DNA from: Streptomyces roseicoloratus
GTDB lineage: Bacteria > Actinomycetota > Actinomycetes > Streptomycetales > Streptomycetaceae
Length of the DNA stretch: 64,000 nt
Assembly (NCBI RefSeq): GCF_004117935.1
Contig: NZ_SDOY01000096.1
Span: 1 to 64,000 of the forward strand
Reading direction: 5' to 3'
In this document: one piece after another, positions 1-8,239 of the stretch
How positions within the stretch are numbered: position 1 is the stretch's first letter
Layout of the letters: each line of letters starts with the position of its first letter
Notes under the pieces: model-generated
Database searches by the model: none
Told to the model about the DNA's origin: nothing
Seen by the model: the letters and a program-made list of their open reading frames with translations, nothing else
Made by a program: the position numbers and the translations under genes

Positions 1-1319
1 CCGCGCGCGCGGGCGGCCTCGGCGAGCGCGACGGGCTCGGCACGGGCGGCCTCGCCGCCGGTGTGCAGCACGAGCCCGTGGGCACCGGTGGCCCGGGCCA
101 GCTCTGGGCCGTCCCACTCCGCCGGCTCGACCGTGCGGATCAGGCGGGCGAGACCGTCGGCGAGGCTCTCCTCCGCGAGCGCGAAACGCTCCAGGCCCAG
201 CAGCACCGGCGTCCCGGGGCGCGGCTCCTCCCGCTCCTCCCCGCCGGCCTCACCGGTCTCCTCCGGCTCCTCGTCCTCCTGATCCTCCTCCTGGAAGACC
301 AGTACGGCGGCCTCGGAGACGGCGAGGTCGACGGCCTTGTCGGGTTCCGGCACCGAGAGCCGGGCGAGCCCGTCCCGTACGGCGCCGATCTCCAGGGCGG
401 TGTGACCCTTCAGGGCCGCCTGGTCGAGCAGCCAGGCCGTGAGGGCCACCGCCCGGCGCGGGTCGGCGGGACCGCACTCCGGACCCAGCAGTGCCCGCGC
501 GAATCCGTCCGCCTGCTCGGGCCGCACGCCCGGGACCGCGAGCAGCTGCCACGGATCGTCCGCGAGCGCCCGTGCCGCGCCCTCGCCGAGGACCGCGGCG
601 ACCTTCGGGGCGAGCGCCTCGGGCGCGTCGCCGCGCGCCAGCACCTGCCGCACGGCCGCCGTGGCCTCCTCGGTCGCCGGCGGCGCCTGGGACACCGGCG
701 GGCGCACGGTCGCGGCGGGGGCGGCGGCCGGCGCAGCCGGTGCGGGCCGGGCGGGCACGGGCGCCTCGACGCGCGGGACCGAGACCGGCCGGGCGCCGCT
801 CTCCACCGCCCGTACCGCGGCGAGGAGGTCCGCCGCCGTGCCCGTCAGCTTCCCGCCCGCCTCGACGGGCGCGGCGCGCTCGGCCTTGCGCTGCTCGATC
901 CTCGCCCGCAGCTCCCGCTGCGCGGCCAGCTCCGCCTGCGCCTCGGACAGCGCGGACGCCCCGGCCCCGTCTGCGTCACTTCCGGCCGTATCCGTAGCCG
1001 CATCCGCATCCGCATCCGTATCTGTATCCGTAGCCGCGTCCGCGTCCGTAGCCGCGTCCGCGTCCGTAGCCGCGTCCGCGTCCGTAGCCTCGTCCGCGCC
1101 CGTCGCCGCGTCCGCAGCGTCGTCCCCGTCCGTGTCCCCGTCCCCGTCCGCACTCTCAGCCCCGGCCGCGTCCTCGGGCGCACCGGACTCCTCCGGCTCC
1201 TCGGTGGCCTCGCGCTCCTCGGACGCGGGCGCGTCCGGCGGGCTCGCGGGGGGTTCCTGGGCGTCGGTGGTCGGCTCGGTCGCCCCGGGCGGCGCGGTGT
1301 CGCCGGAAGGCTCGGTCAC
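1..1319 (-). CDS. RecD-like helix-hairpin-helix protein, C-terminus beyond window
   Basis: The frame stays open from a GTG at 1319 to the window edge, so only the N-terminal ~440 residues are visible and the end is missing. The first ~120 residues are low-complexity, acidic and rich in Ala, Thr, Asp and Pro. A region after about residue 220 (LADDPWQLLAVPGVRPEQAD, then a GHTALE motif) resembles the helix-hairpin-helix N-terminal module of RecD2-type helicases. No Walker motif is visible, so helicase activity cannot be claimed. The GTG overlaps the aldo/keto reductase stop codon (GTGA), which suggests translational coupling. A second acidic stretch lies near residue 360. The role is unknown; DNA binding is inferred from the fold only. 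Confidence 0.7.
   Translation of the reverse strand, partial: MTEPSGDTAPPGATEPTTDAQEPPASPPDAPASEEREATEEPEESGAPEDAAGAESADGDGDTDGDDAADAATGADEATDADAATDADAATDADAATDTDTDADADAATDTAGSDADGAGASALSEAQAELAAQRELRARIEQRKAERAAPVEAGGKLTGTAADLLAAVRAVESGARPVSVPRVEAPVPARPAPAAPAAAPAATVRPPVSQAPPATEEATAAVRQVLARGDAPEALAPKVAAVLGEGAARALADDPWQLLAVPGVRPEQADGFARALLGPECGPADPRRAVALTAWLLDQAALKGHTALEIGAVRDGLARLSVPEPDKAVDLAVSEAAVLVFQEEDQEDEEPEETGEAGGEEREEPRPGTPVLLGLERFALAEESLADGLARLIRTVEPAEWDGPELARATGAHGLVLHTGGEAARAEPVALAEAARAR
988..1145. repeat. degenerate 6/18-nt tandem repeats inside the HHH gene
   Basis: Three perfect copies of the 18-mer TCCGTAGCCGCGTCCGCG occupy 1027-1080. They are flanked on both sides by degenerate 6-nt units of the type TCCGNN. 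On the minus strand they encode an Ala-Thr-Asp rich linker. This is a coding microsatellite and is likely to vary in length between strains. Confidence 0.85.
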
Positions 1320-2302
1320 AAGGTGCTCCAGTCGTGATCCGGGTAGCGGTGCACGGGCGCCGACACGTCGTCGAGAGCCCGGCAGATCTCGTCAGGAAGA
1401 CTAAGGCTCTCCACTGACAAAGCCGCCGCGAGCTGCTGCGCGTTGCGCGCGCCGACGATCGGGGCGGTGACGCCGGGCCGGTCGCGGACCCAGGCGAGGG
1501 CGACCTGCAGCGGCGTGGTGGCGAGGCCGTCGGCCGCCGTGCTGACCGCGTCCACGATCCGGCTCGCCGCCTCGTCCAGATACGGCTCGACGAACGGCGC
1601 GAGCGCCTCCGAACCACCGCGCGAGTCCGCCGGGGTCCCGTGCCGGTACTTGCCGGTGAGCACTCCGCGGCCGAGCGGCGAGGACGGCAGCAGTCCTATG
1701 CCCAGGTCGAGCGCGGCCGGCAGCACCTCGCGCTCGACGCCCCGCTGGAGCAGCGAGTACTCCATCTGCGTCCCGGCCAACCGGGTCCGGTCACCGCTCT
1801 GCTGCCAAGTACCGGCCTTCGCCAGCTGCCAGCCGCAGAAGTCGGAGACGCCCACGTAGCGGGCGCGGCCGCTGCGCACGGCGATGTCGAGGGCCTGGAG
1901 CGACTCCTCGAGCGGGGTGTACGGATCGAAGGCGTGCAGCTGCCAGAGGTCCACGTGGTCCGTGCCGAGCCGGGCGAGCGAGGCGTCGAGCGCGGCGAGC
2001 AGGTGGCCGCGCGAGCCGTCCGTGCGCCGGTCCGGGTCGGGGACGCTGCCGGCCTTGGTCGAGATCACCAGGTCACGGCGCGGGACCAGGCCCGACCTCT
2101 CGTCCACGAGCCGGCCGAGCAGGTACTCCGCCTCGCCGCCCCCGTACACGTCCGCCGTGTCCACGAGCGTGCCGCCCGCGTCCCAGAACACCTTCAACTG
2201 CTCGGCGGCGTCGTGCTCGTCGGTGTCGCGGCCCCAGGTGAGGGTGCCGAGCCCGAGCCGGGACACGCGCAGGCCGGTACGTCCGAGATGCCTCTGCTCC
2301 AT
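1316..2302 (-). CDS. aldo/keto reductase
   Basis: A 328-residue NADPH-dependent reductase of the aldo/keto reductase family, which reduces aldehydes and ketones in the cytoplasm; the substrate is unknown. The N-terminus (MEQRHLGRTGLRVSRLGLGT) is the classic opening strand of the barrel. The Asp and Tyr of DTADVYGGGEAE fit the catalytic positions, and a Lys is present in VISTKAGS. The C-terminal SSPLGRGVLTGKY and VGARNAQQLA segments match the cofactor end. I chose the ATG at 2302 because family members start at this motif; an ATG seven codons upstream is also in frame. The stop overlaps the GTG of the downstream HHH gene. Confidence 0.92.
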   Translation of the reverse strand: MEQRHLGRTGLRVSRLGLGTLTWGRDTDEHDAAEQLKVFWDAGGTLVDTADVYGGGEAEYLLGRLVDERSGLVPRRDLVISTKAGSVPDPDRRTDGSRGHLLAALDASLARLGTDHVDLWQLHAFDPYTPLEESLQALDIAVRSGRARYVGVSDFCGWQLAKAGTWQQSGDRTRLAGTQMEYSLLQRGVEREVLPAALDLGIGLLPSSPLGRGVLTGKYRHGTPADSRGGSEALAPFVEPYLDEAASRIVDAVSTAADGLATTPLQVALAWVRDRPGVTAPIVGARNAQQLAAALSVESLSLPDEICRALDDVSAPVHRYPDHDWSTL

Positions 2303-2343
2303 GGCCGCGAGATTACTGGCCATGGCACCACGCGGAGAGACCC

Positions 2344-2362
2344 TGTGGACAAGCTGTCCACA
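2344..2362. promoter_or_regulatory. inverted pair of DnaA-box-like sequences
   Basis: TGTGGACAA (2344-2352) is the exact reverse complement of TTGTCCACA, the published Streptomyces DnaA-box consensus. It is followed after one base by CTGTCCACA (2354-2362), which has one mismatch. The two form an inverted repeat in the divergent promoter region between the aldo/keto reductase and the F420-type oxidoreductase. Function is inferred only. Confidence 0.4.
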
Positions 2363-2417
2363 GGCCGTCCGTTCGAAGCCCCCGGACCGGCTCCTGACGA
2401 ATGCCGGGGGAGCGCGC

Positions 2418-2423
2418 TAGAGT
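2418..2423 (+). promoter_or_regulatory. candidate -10 element (TAGAGT) for the LLM oxidoreductase
   Basis: TAGAGT fits the actinobacterial TANNNT -10 pattern and lies 41 nt upstream of the start codon at 2465. No convincing -35 hexamer was seen. Confidence 0.4.
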
Positions 2424-2464
2424 CCCCGGCACAGGACGTTACCGATGGGTAAGGGGTACGTGGC

Positions 2465-3514
2465 ATGCGGCTCGGCATCAACCTCGGCTACTGGGGCGCG
2501 GGCATGGACGGCGACAACCTGGCCGTGGCCCAGGAGGCGGACCGGCTCGGCTACGACGTCTGCTGGGCCGCCGAGGCGTACGGCTCCGACGCGCCGACCG
2601 TGCTCTCGTACGTCGCCGCCAAGACGGAGCGGATCGACATCGGCTCCGCGATCATGCAGATCCCGGCGCGGCAGCCCGCGATGACGGCCATGACCGCCGC
2701 GACCCTCGACTCGCTCTCCGGTGGCCGCTTCCGGCTCGGCCTCGGCGTCTCCGGGCCCCAGGTCTCCGAGGGCTGGTACGGCGTCAAGTTCGACAAGCCG
2801 CTGGCCCGCACCCGCGAGTACGTGGAGATCGTCCGCCGGGCCATGTCCCGCGAGCGCCTCAGCTACGAGGGCGAGCACTGGACGCTGCCGCTGCCCGACG
2901 GCCCCGGCAAGCCCATCAAGCTCACGGTCCACCCGACCCGCCCGCACATCCCGCTCTACATCGCCGCCATCGGCCCCAAGAACCTGGAGCAGACCGGCGA
3001 GATCGCCGACGGTGCCCTGCTCATCTTCCCGGCCGCCGAGCACCTGGAGGAGACCGCGCTGCGCCATCTCCGGGCGGGCCGCGAGAAGGCCGGGCTCACC
3101 ATGGACGGCTTCGACGTCCACCCGACCCTGCCGCTCGCCCTCGGCGACGACATCGACGCGCTGGCGGACGTCTTCCGCCCGTACACCGCGCTGTACGTCG
3201 GCGGCATGGGCAGCCGCAAGCAGAACTTCTACAACCAGCTCGCCCAGCGCATGGGCTACGAGAAGGCCGCCGCCGAGATCCAGGAGAAGTACCTGTCCGG
3301 CGACAAGGCCGGAGCCGCCGCCGCGGTACCGCGCCAGCTGATCGACCAGACCACCCTGCTCGGCTCCGTCGACCGCATCGCCGACCGCATGAAGGCCTAC
3401 GCGGAGGCCGGGGTGACGACCCTGACGCTGGCCCCGGCCGGCTTCACGCTCGACGAACGGCTCGCGGCGCTGCGCGCCGGTGTGGAGGCCCTGGAGCGCG
3501 CCGGTCTCGCGTAA
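2465..3514 (+). CDS. LLM-class F420-dependent oxidoreductase
   Basis: A 349-residue flavin/F420-type oxidoreductase with the luciferase-like (LLM) TIM-barrel fold. The N-terminus MRLGINLGYWG, the early DRLGYDVCWAAEAYGSDA segment and GRFRLGLGVSGPQVSEGWYG are typical of the branch that uses coenzyme F420 rather than FMN. HIPLYIAAIGPKNLEQTGEI is the usual mid-barrel signature. The substrate is not predictable. The start ATG is at the conserved N-terminus; its ribosome binding site is weak. The gene is transcribed divergently from the aldo/keto reductase and has no same-strand partner within 240 nt downstream. Confidence 0.9.
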   Translation: MRLGINLGYWGAGMDGDNLAVAQEADRLGYDVCWAAEAYGSDAPTVLSYVAAKTERIDIGSAIMQIPARQPAMTAMTAATLDSLSGGRFRLGLGVSGPQVSEGWYGVKFDKPLARTREYVEIVRRAMSRERLSYEGEHWTLPLPDGPGKPIKLTVHPTRPHIPLYIAAIGPKNLEQTGEIADGALLIFPAAEHLEETALRHLRAGREKAGLTMDGFDVHPTLPLALGDDIDALADVFRPYTALYVGGMGSRKQNFYNQLAQRMGYEKAAAEIQEKYLSGDKAGAAAAVPRQLIDQTTLLGSVDRIADRMKAYAEAGVTTLTLAPAGFTLDERLAALRAGVEALERAGLA

Positions 3515-3759
3515 GGCCCGGTATCCACGGGACGCGTCCCGGAACGAACCCGCGGCCGTGGTGGGGGCTCGGGGGTCTTCCCCGCCACGGCCGTCACGCA
3601 GCACAACGCGCGAGCCGCGCCCGGGGTTACGCTCCCGGCCGGCCGAACGCCCGCCGGGCACCGTTCCGGGCCGTCATCCTTTCGGCCCAGCCCCCCGCCC
3701 CTCCTGTTGCCCGCCCCCGGGCGGCGCATTTGACTCGTACACCACGGGAGGTGGCAGCC

Positions 3760-4545
3760 ATGCTCACGGCCAAGGGCCTTTTCCAAGAAATCATCGACAA
3801 CGACGAGTCGTTCCGGCTCTTCTGTTCCATCGCCGCCAGCGGCGAGGCCCAGGGCGGCTGGGAGAACGGCCGGATCGCGTCGCTCGTTCCCCCCGGCATG
3901 CGGGACATGGTGCCCAAGATCACCCGGCACGGCGCCGACGAGGACAAACACGGCCGGATCTTCAACGCCCTGCTGAAGAAGCGGGGCCTCGACCCGGTGC
4001 CCGTCCCGCCCGACACCGACTACACGATGCTGCTGGAGAAGCGCGGCATCGGCCTCGCGCACGACAAGCTGCGCCGCGACGAGCCGCTGACGGAGCGGGA
4101 CGTCATCGTCTACCTGGCGCACAGCCGGGTCACCGAACAGCGGGCGGCCGATCAGATGATCATGCTGGTCACGTACTTCGGGGACCATCCCGAACTCGGC
4201 AAGGCCATCCGCATGATCGACAACGACGAGACCAACCACCTCGCGTACTGCCACGAGGAACTGCTGCGCCTCAACCACGAGGGGCACGGCCGGCTCATCC
4301 AGCGCGTCCTGCGGGAGTCCGCGCTCGCCGAGATCGAGGTCTACCGGGACGTCGGCCTCGCCGTGATGGGCCACATGGGCCGCATCCTGGGCTGGTCCCG
4401 GGCGAAGTCCGCGGTGCTCGCCGCCGGCATCCACGCGATGTACGTGTGGGAGCGCGCCGCCGGCTGGCACAAGATGGTGGACCTCAGGATGCCCGAGCGC
4501 CGCGACGCCCTCGGCGGCCCCATGACGCCGGCCCCGGCCTTCTGA
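3760..4545 (+). CDS. ferritin-like domain-containing protein
   Basis: A 261-residue helical protein with a probable di-metal site. The candidate ligands are spaced as in ferritin-like four-helix bundles: E61 and H64 in ADEDKHGR, E126 in SRVTEQR, and E157 and H160 in DNDETNHLAYCHEE. A role in oxidation or iron handling is inferred from the fold, and the substrate is unknown. The ATG at 3760 is preceded by GGGAGGT. The gene stands alone, with about 245 nt before it and a convergent corA after it. Confidence 0.75.
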   Translation: MLTAKGLFQEIIDNDESFRLFCSIAASGEAQGGWENGRIASLVPPGMRDMVPKITRHGADEDKHGRIFNALLKKRGLDPVPVPPDTDYTMLLEKRGIGLAHDKLRRDEPLTERDVIVYLAHSRVTEQRAADQMIMLVTYFGDHPELGKAIRMIDNDETNHLAYCHEELLRLNHEGHGRLIQRVLRESALAEIEVYRDVGLAVMGHMGRILGWSRAKSAVLAAGIHAMYVWERAAGWHKMVDLRMPERRDALGGPMTPAPAF

Positions 4546-4554
4546 CCGGCACCC

Positions 4555-4583
4555 CGGACGGACGACCGGGCCCGGGCCGTCCG
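4555..4583 (+). terminator. weak hairpin between ferritin-like gene and corA
   Basis: CGGACGG at 4555-4561 pairs with CCGTCCG at 4577-4583 around a GC-rich loop that is itself palindromic. It sits between two convergent genes and could serve either. Confidence 0.4.
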
Positions 4584-4681
4584 AGATCCCGGCCCCCGAG
4601 GTCCCGCCCCCAGAGCACCCGCCCGGAGCCCCTGCGCGCGGTCCCGCGGCAGGGGGCCTCGAGGCCCTTCGGGGCCGGATC

Positions 4682-5665
4682 TCACAGCCAGCCGCGCCGC
4701 TTGAACAGCCGGTACAGGCCTGTGACGATCCCCGCCATCAGCAGGAGCACCACCGGGTACGACCACGCCCAGCGGAGCTCCGGCATGTGCTCGAAGTTCA
4801 TGCCGTAGATCCCCGCGACCATCGTGGGGACCGCGGCCATCGCCGCCCACGCCGAGATCTTGCGCATGTCGTCGTTCTGCCGCACGCCCATCTGCGCCAG
4901 ATGCGCCGACAGCACGTCCGACAGCAGCCGGTCCAGGCTCTCCACCTGCTCGTTGGCGCGCAGCAGATGGTCCTGCACGTCACGGAAGAACGGCATCGCC
5001 TTGTCGTGCACGAAGGGCACCGCGCCCGTCGCGAGCCGGGCCATCGGCCCGGTCAGCGGGCTCGCCGCCCGGCGGAACTCCAGGACCTGCCGCTTCGCCG
5101 TGTAGATCCGCTCCGCGGTCCGCTTCGGGCTGCCGCCGGACGGCGCGAAGACATCCGCCTCCAGCTCCTCCAGGTCGATCTGGAGCTCCCCTGCGACGTC
5201 GATGTAGTGGTCCACGACCGCGTCGCTGATCGCGTACAGGACCGCGGTCGGCCCGTGCCGCAGCACGTCCGGCGTGGCCTCCATGCGCTTGCGCACGGCC
5301 GTCAGCGGGCTGCCGGCACCGTGCCGTACGGTCACCACGAACGAGTCGCCGACGAAGACCATCACCTCGTCCGAGCTGACCCGGTCGCTCTCCGGCTCGT
5401 ACACCACCGGCTTCAGGACGACGAACAGGCAGTCGTCGTACACCTCCAGCTTGGGCCGCTGATGCGCCTTCAGGGCGTCCTCCACGGCCAGCGGGTGCAG
5501 CGCGCACTCCGAGGAGACATGGCTGAACTCGGCCTCGGTCGGCTCGTACAGCCCCACCCACAGGAACGCGTCCCCGCTCGACCGCGCCTCCGCCAGGGCC
5601 TCCGACAGATCGGCGGGGCTCCTCGTCCGCTGCCCGCGCCGATAGATGGCTGAGTCCACGATCAC
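4682..5665 (-). CDS. corA: CorA-family magnesium/cobalt transporter
   Basis: A 327-residue divalent-cation channel of the CorA family. The diagnostic GMN tripeptide (GIYGMNFEHMPEL) is at about residues 288-290, between two C-terminal membrane helices (WAAMAAVPTMVAGIYG and SYPVVLLLMAGIVTGLYRLF). The protein ends with a basic KRRGWL tail in the cytoplasm. The large N-terminal domain carries the usual LEVYDDCLFVVLKP and YAISDAVVDHY segments. The GTG at 5665 fits the family N-terminus. The gene is divergent from the histidine phosphatase. Mg2+ is the likely physiological substrate. Confidence 0.93.
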   Translation of the reverse strand: MIVDSAIYRRGQRTRSPADLSEALAEARSSGDAFLWVGLYEPTEAEFSHVSSECALHPLAVEDALKAHQRPKLEVYDDCLFVVLKPVVYEPESDRVSSDEVMVFVGDSFVVTVRHGAGSPLTAVRKRMEATPDVLRHGPTAVLYAISDAVVDHYIDVAGELQIDLEELEADVFAPSGGSPKRTAERIYTAKRQVLEFRRAASPLTGPMARLATGAVPFVHDKAMPFFRDVQDHLLRANEQVESLDRLLSDVLSAHLAQMGVRQNDDMRKISAWAAMAAVPTMVAGIYGMNFEHMPELRWAWSYPVVLLLMAGIVTGLYRLFKRRGWL

Positions 5666-5734
5666 GCGCCGTATTCTCCCCCGGGCGAAGCCGGAGCGCA
5701 CCCTCCCGCGGAGCACCGGTCCGCCACCGGCGTT

Positions 5735-5752
5735 CCCCACGCGCGCGTGGGG
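5735..5752. promoter_or_regulatory. 18-nt perfect palindrome in the corA/phosphatase promoter region
   Basis: CCCCACGCGCGCGTGGGG is a perfect palindrome 6 nt upstream of the phosphatase -10 element. It is placed like an operator, but a chance GC-rich palindrome is possible. Confidence 0.3.
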
Positions 5753-5757
5753 ACGCC

Positions 5758-5763
5758 TACGCT
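5758..5763 (+). promoter_or_regulatory. -10 element of a leaderless promoter (TACGCT)
   Basis: TACGCT ends 7 nt before the ATG at 5771, so transcription should start at or next to the start codon. No Shine-Dalgarno sequence is present, which fits leaderless translation. Confidence 0.6.
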
Positions 5764-5770
5764 GGCCCCC

Positions 5771-6460
5771 ATGGCCACCCTGATCCTCGTACGGCACGGA
5801 CGCTCCACCGCCAACACCTCCGGGGTGCTCGCCGGACGCACGCCCGGGGTCGCGCTCGACGAGCGCGGCGCCGCGCAGGCCGCCGAGCTGCCCGGGCGGC
5901 TGGCCGGAGTGCCGCTCGCCGCCGTCGTCACCAGCCCGCTCCAGCGCTGCCGCGAGACCGTGCGGCCGCTCCTCGACGCCCGCCCCGGGCTGCCGCTGCA
6001 CGCCGAGGAGCGGATCAGCGAGTGCGACTACGGCGACTGGTCCGGCCGCAAGCTCGCCGAACTCATGGACGAGCCGCTGATGCAGGTCGTCCAGGCGCAC
6101 GCCTCGGCCGCGGCCTTCCCGGGCGGCGAGTCCCTGCGCGCCATGCAGGCCAGGGCCGTGGACGCGGTGCGCGACTGGAACGCCCGGATCGAGGCCGAGC
6201 ACGGTGAGGACGCCGTCTACGTGATGTGCTCGCACGGCGACATCATCAAGGCGCTCGTCGCCGACGCCCTCGGCCTCCACCTGGACCTCTTCCAGCGGAT
6301 CCAGGTCGACCCCTGCTCGGTCACCGCCATCCGCTACACCCGCCTCCGCCCCTTCCTGCTCCGCCTCGGCGACACCGGCGACCTGGCCGCCCTCGCCCCG
6401 CGCGAGCCGGCCGGCGGCGCGGGGGAGGCCGAGGTGGGAGGCGGCGCGGGCGCACCGTGA
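5771..6460 (+). CDS. histidine phosphatase family protein (MSMEG_4193-type)
   Basis: A 229-residue member of the phosphoglycerate mutase-like histidine phosphatases. The catalytic RHG motif is in LILVRHGRST near the N-terminus. The second Arg is in TSPLQRCRET, the Glu in ISECDYGDWSG, and the second His in VMCSHGDIIKA. The substrate is unknown; the family has been labelled a probable phosphomutase. It is the first gene of a cassette with DUF3090 and a kinase-fold protein that leads to mshC. The start is supported by the conserved N-terminus and by a -10 element immediately upstream. Confidence 0.9.
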   Translation: MATLILVRHGRSTANTSGVLAGRTPGVALDERGAAQAAELPGRLAGVPLAAVVTSPLQRCRETVRPLLDARPGLPLHAEERISECDYGDWSGRKLAELMDEPLMQVVQAHASAAAFPGGESLRAMQARAVDAVRDWNARIEAEHGEDAVYVMCSHGDIIKALVADALGLHLDLFQRIQVDPCSVTAIRYTRLRPFLLRLGDTGDLAALAPREPAGGAGEAEVGGGAGAP

Positions 6461-6473
6461 TCCATCCGCGCAG

Positions 6474-6479
6474 TAGGGT
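6474..6479 (+). promoter_or_regulatory. candidate -10 element (TAGGGT) for the DUF3090 gene
   Basis: TAGGGT fits TANNNT. It would give a leader of roughly 155 nt before the GTG at 6643, and that leader contains repeats. Confidence 0.35.
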
Positions 6480-6576
6480 GGACGCGCCGCTGTAGTGACG
6501 TCCCGCGGCCGGCGCCGTGACAACAGTGTTCACAGCAACTGCGTTCGGGGCAGGGGCGTTCACGGCAGGGGCGTGG

Positions 6577-6627
6577 ACGACAGCACCACAGCCGAGATCC
6601 ACGACAGCAGCACCACAGCCGAGACCC
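6577..6627. repeat. two direct repeats in the DUF3090 leader
   Basis: A 24-nt unit at 6577-6600 (beginning ACGACAGCACCACAGCC) recurs at 6601-6627 with one inserted CAG and one substitution. Two copies of GGCAGGGGCG lie just upstream at about 6549-6572. The purpose is unknown; leader-RNA structure is possible. Confidence 0.7.
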
Positions 6628-6642
6628 AAGGGAGTCGGGAAC

Positions 6643-7233
6643 GTGTCCCGTCAGGTGTTCCTCTACGACCCGCCGGAGCGTTTCGTGGCCGGCACGGTCG
6701 GGCTGCCTGGCCGCCGTACGTTCTTCCTCCAGGCGTCCGCGGCCGGCCGGGTCACCAGCGTCGCCCTGGAGAAGACCCAGGTCGCGGCCCTCGCCGAGCG
6801 GATCGACGAACTGCTCGACGAGGTCGTGCGCCGCACCGGCGGCAACGCTCCCGTCCCCGCGGTGGCCCCCGCCGACGTCACGGACACCGCCCCCCTCGAC
6901 ACCCCCGTCGAGGAGGAGTTCCGGGTCGGCACCATGGCGCTCGCCTGGGACGGCGAGGAGCAGCGCATGATCGTCGAGGCGCAGGCGCTCGTCGAGCTCG
7001 ACGCGGACTCCGAGGAGGACCTCGCCGAGGCCGAGGAGCGGCTGCTCCAGGACGAGGAGAACGGCCCGCCGATGCTGCGGGTCCGACTGACCGGAGCCCA
7101 GGCCCGGGCCTTCGCCAAGCGCGCCCTCGACGTGGTCAACGCGGGCCGGCCGCCGTGCCCGCTGTGCAGTCTGCCGCTCGACCCCGAGGGCCATGTCTGC
7201 CCGCGCCAGAACGGATACCGTCGCGGCGCATGA
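6643..7233 (+). CDS. DUF3090 domain protein
   Basis: A 196-residue protein of an actinobacterial family with no established function (DUF3090). The N-terminus (SRQVFLYDPPERFVAGTVG) is the conserved start of the family. The C-terminus has a compact cysteine motif, CPLCSLPLDPEGHVCPRQNG, which looks like a zinc-binding knuckle (two CxxC-like pairs with a His). The middle is acidic. The GTG at 6643 follows GGGAGTCGGGAAC. Its stop overlaps the ATG of the kinase-fold gene (ATGA), so the two are translationally coupled. Confidence 0.88.
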   Translation: MSRQVFLYDPPERFVAGTVGLPGRRTFFLQASAAGRVTSVALEKTQVAALAERIDELLDEVVRRTGGNAPVPAVAPADVTDTAPLDTPVEEEFRVGTMALAWDGEEQRMIVEAQALVELDADSEEDLAEAEERLLQDEENGPPMLRVRLTGAQARAFAKRALDVVNAGRPPCPLCSLPLDPEGHVCPRQNGYRRGA

Positions 7234-8051
7234 GCAGCCATCAGGCCCCTGCGACGCCCACGACGCCCGCGGTCCTCGACCTGCTCGGCCGGGGCGAGCT
7301 GACCGTCCGCGGCCGGGTCCGCGAGGCGTCCAACGCGGTGCTGTTCTGCTCCGTCGCCCATGACGGCCAGGAGCTCGACTGCGTCTACAAGCCGGTCGCC
7401 GGGGAGCGCCCCCTGTGGGACTTCCCCGACGGCAACCTCGCCCGCCGCGAGGTCGCCGCCTTCGAGCTGTCCGAGGCCACCGGCTGGGACCTGGTCCCGC
7501 CGACCGTGCTCCGCGACGGGCCGTACGGCGAGGGCATGGTGCAGCTGTGGGTCGAGACCGACCCGGAGGCGGCCCTGCTCGCGCTGGTCGACGACGAGGA
7601 GCCGGGAGAGGGCTGGAAGGCCGTCGGGCCCGCCCAGGTGGCAGAGGACCGCACGGCGCTGCTCGTGCACGCCGACAGCCCGCAGCTGCGCCGGCTGGCC
7701 GTCCTGGACGCCGTCATCAACAACGGCGACCGCAAGGGCGGGCATCTGCTGCCCCGACCTGACGGACATCTGTACGGGATCGACCACGGCGTCTCCTTCC
7801 ACGTCGACGACAAGCTGCGCACCCTGCTGTGGGGCTGGGCGGGGGAGGAGCTGACCGAGGAGGCCCTCGCCGTGCTGGCCGTCCTGGACGCCCGGCTCGC
7901 GCCCGGCACTCCCCTGGCGGAACGGCTCGCGGCGCTGCTGACCGCCGCAGAGGTGGACGCCCTGCGGCAGCGGGTCGCCCGGCTGCGCGGGACGGGGCGG
8001 CATCCCGTACCGTCGGGGCAGTGGCCCGCGATCCCCTGGCCGCCGGTGTAG
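7230..8051 (+). CDS. SCO1664-family protein, PI3/4-kinase-like fold
   Basis: A 273-residue protein of an uncharacterised actinobacterial family with distant similarity to phosphatidylinositol 3/4-kinases. Kinase-like landmarks are visible: K54 in CVYKPVAGE (candidate ATP-anchoring Lys), NNGDRKGGH at residues 164-172 (candidate catalytic loop with D167) and D185 in YGIDHG (candidate metal-binding Asp). Whether it phosphorylates a lipid, a protein or a small molecule is unknown. It overlaps the DUF3090 gene by 4 nt and lies 188 nt before mshC. The pairing with a histidine phosphatase suggests a kinase/phosphatase cycle, which is inference. Confidence 0.85.
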   Translation: MSSHQAPATPTTPAVLDLLGRGELTVRGRVREASNAVLFCSVAHDGQELDCVYKPVAGERPLWDFPDGNLARREVAAFELSEATGWDLVPPTVLRDGPYGEGMVQLWVETDPEAALLALVDDEEPGEGWKAVGPAQVAEDRTALLVHADSPQLRRLAVLDAVINNGDRKGGHLLPRPDGHLYGIDHGVSFHVDDKLRTLLWGWAGEELTEEALAVLAVLDARLAPGTPLAERLAALLTAAEVDALRQRVARLRGTGRHPVPSGQWPAIPWPPV

Positions 8052-8227
8052 CGACCGTCCCCACCAGGCGTCATCGGGGAACTCGCGTGTAACGGGCCGA
8101 TGCTTTCCGGCCAACCTCCGTCGGCTCGGTCACACCCCCCGGGGGTATGCACGAACCGCTCTGACTTGCAAGACCGCCTAATCGGTCAAGATCCGGGTGC
8201 GGTTCGTATCCGGAACACCTGTCCGGT

Positions 8228-8233
8228 TACGCT
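8228..8233 (+). promoter_or_regulatory. -10 element of a leaderless mshC promoter (TACGCT)
   Basis: TACGCT ends exactly 6 nt before the ATG at 8240, which predicts a transcript starting at the A of the start codon. Confidence 0.6.
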
Positions 8234-8239
8234 CAGGAC

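Noticed and set aside
63-1337. Long plus-strand reading frames over the first 1.3 kb
   Set aside because: They are antisense to the minus-strand HHH gene, whose codon bias and acidic linker explain the lack of stops.
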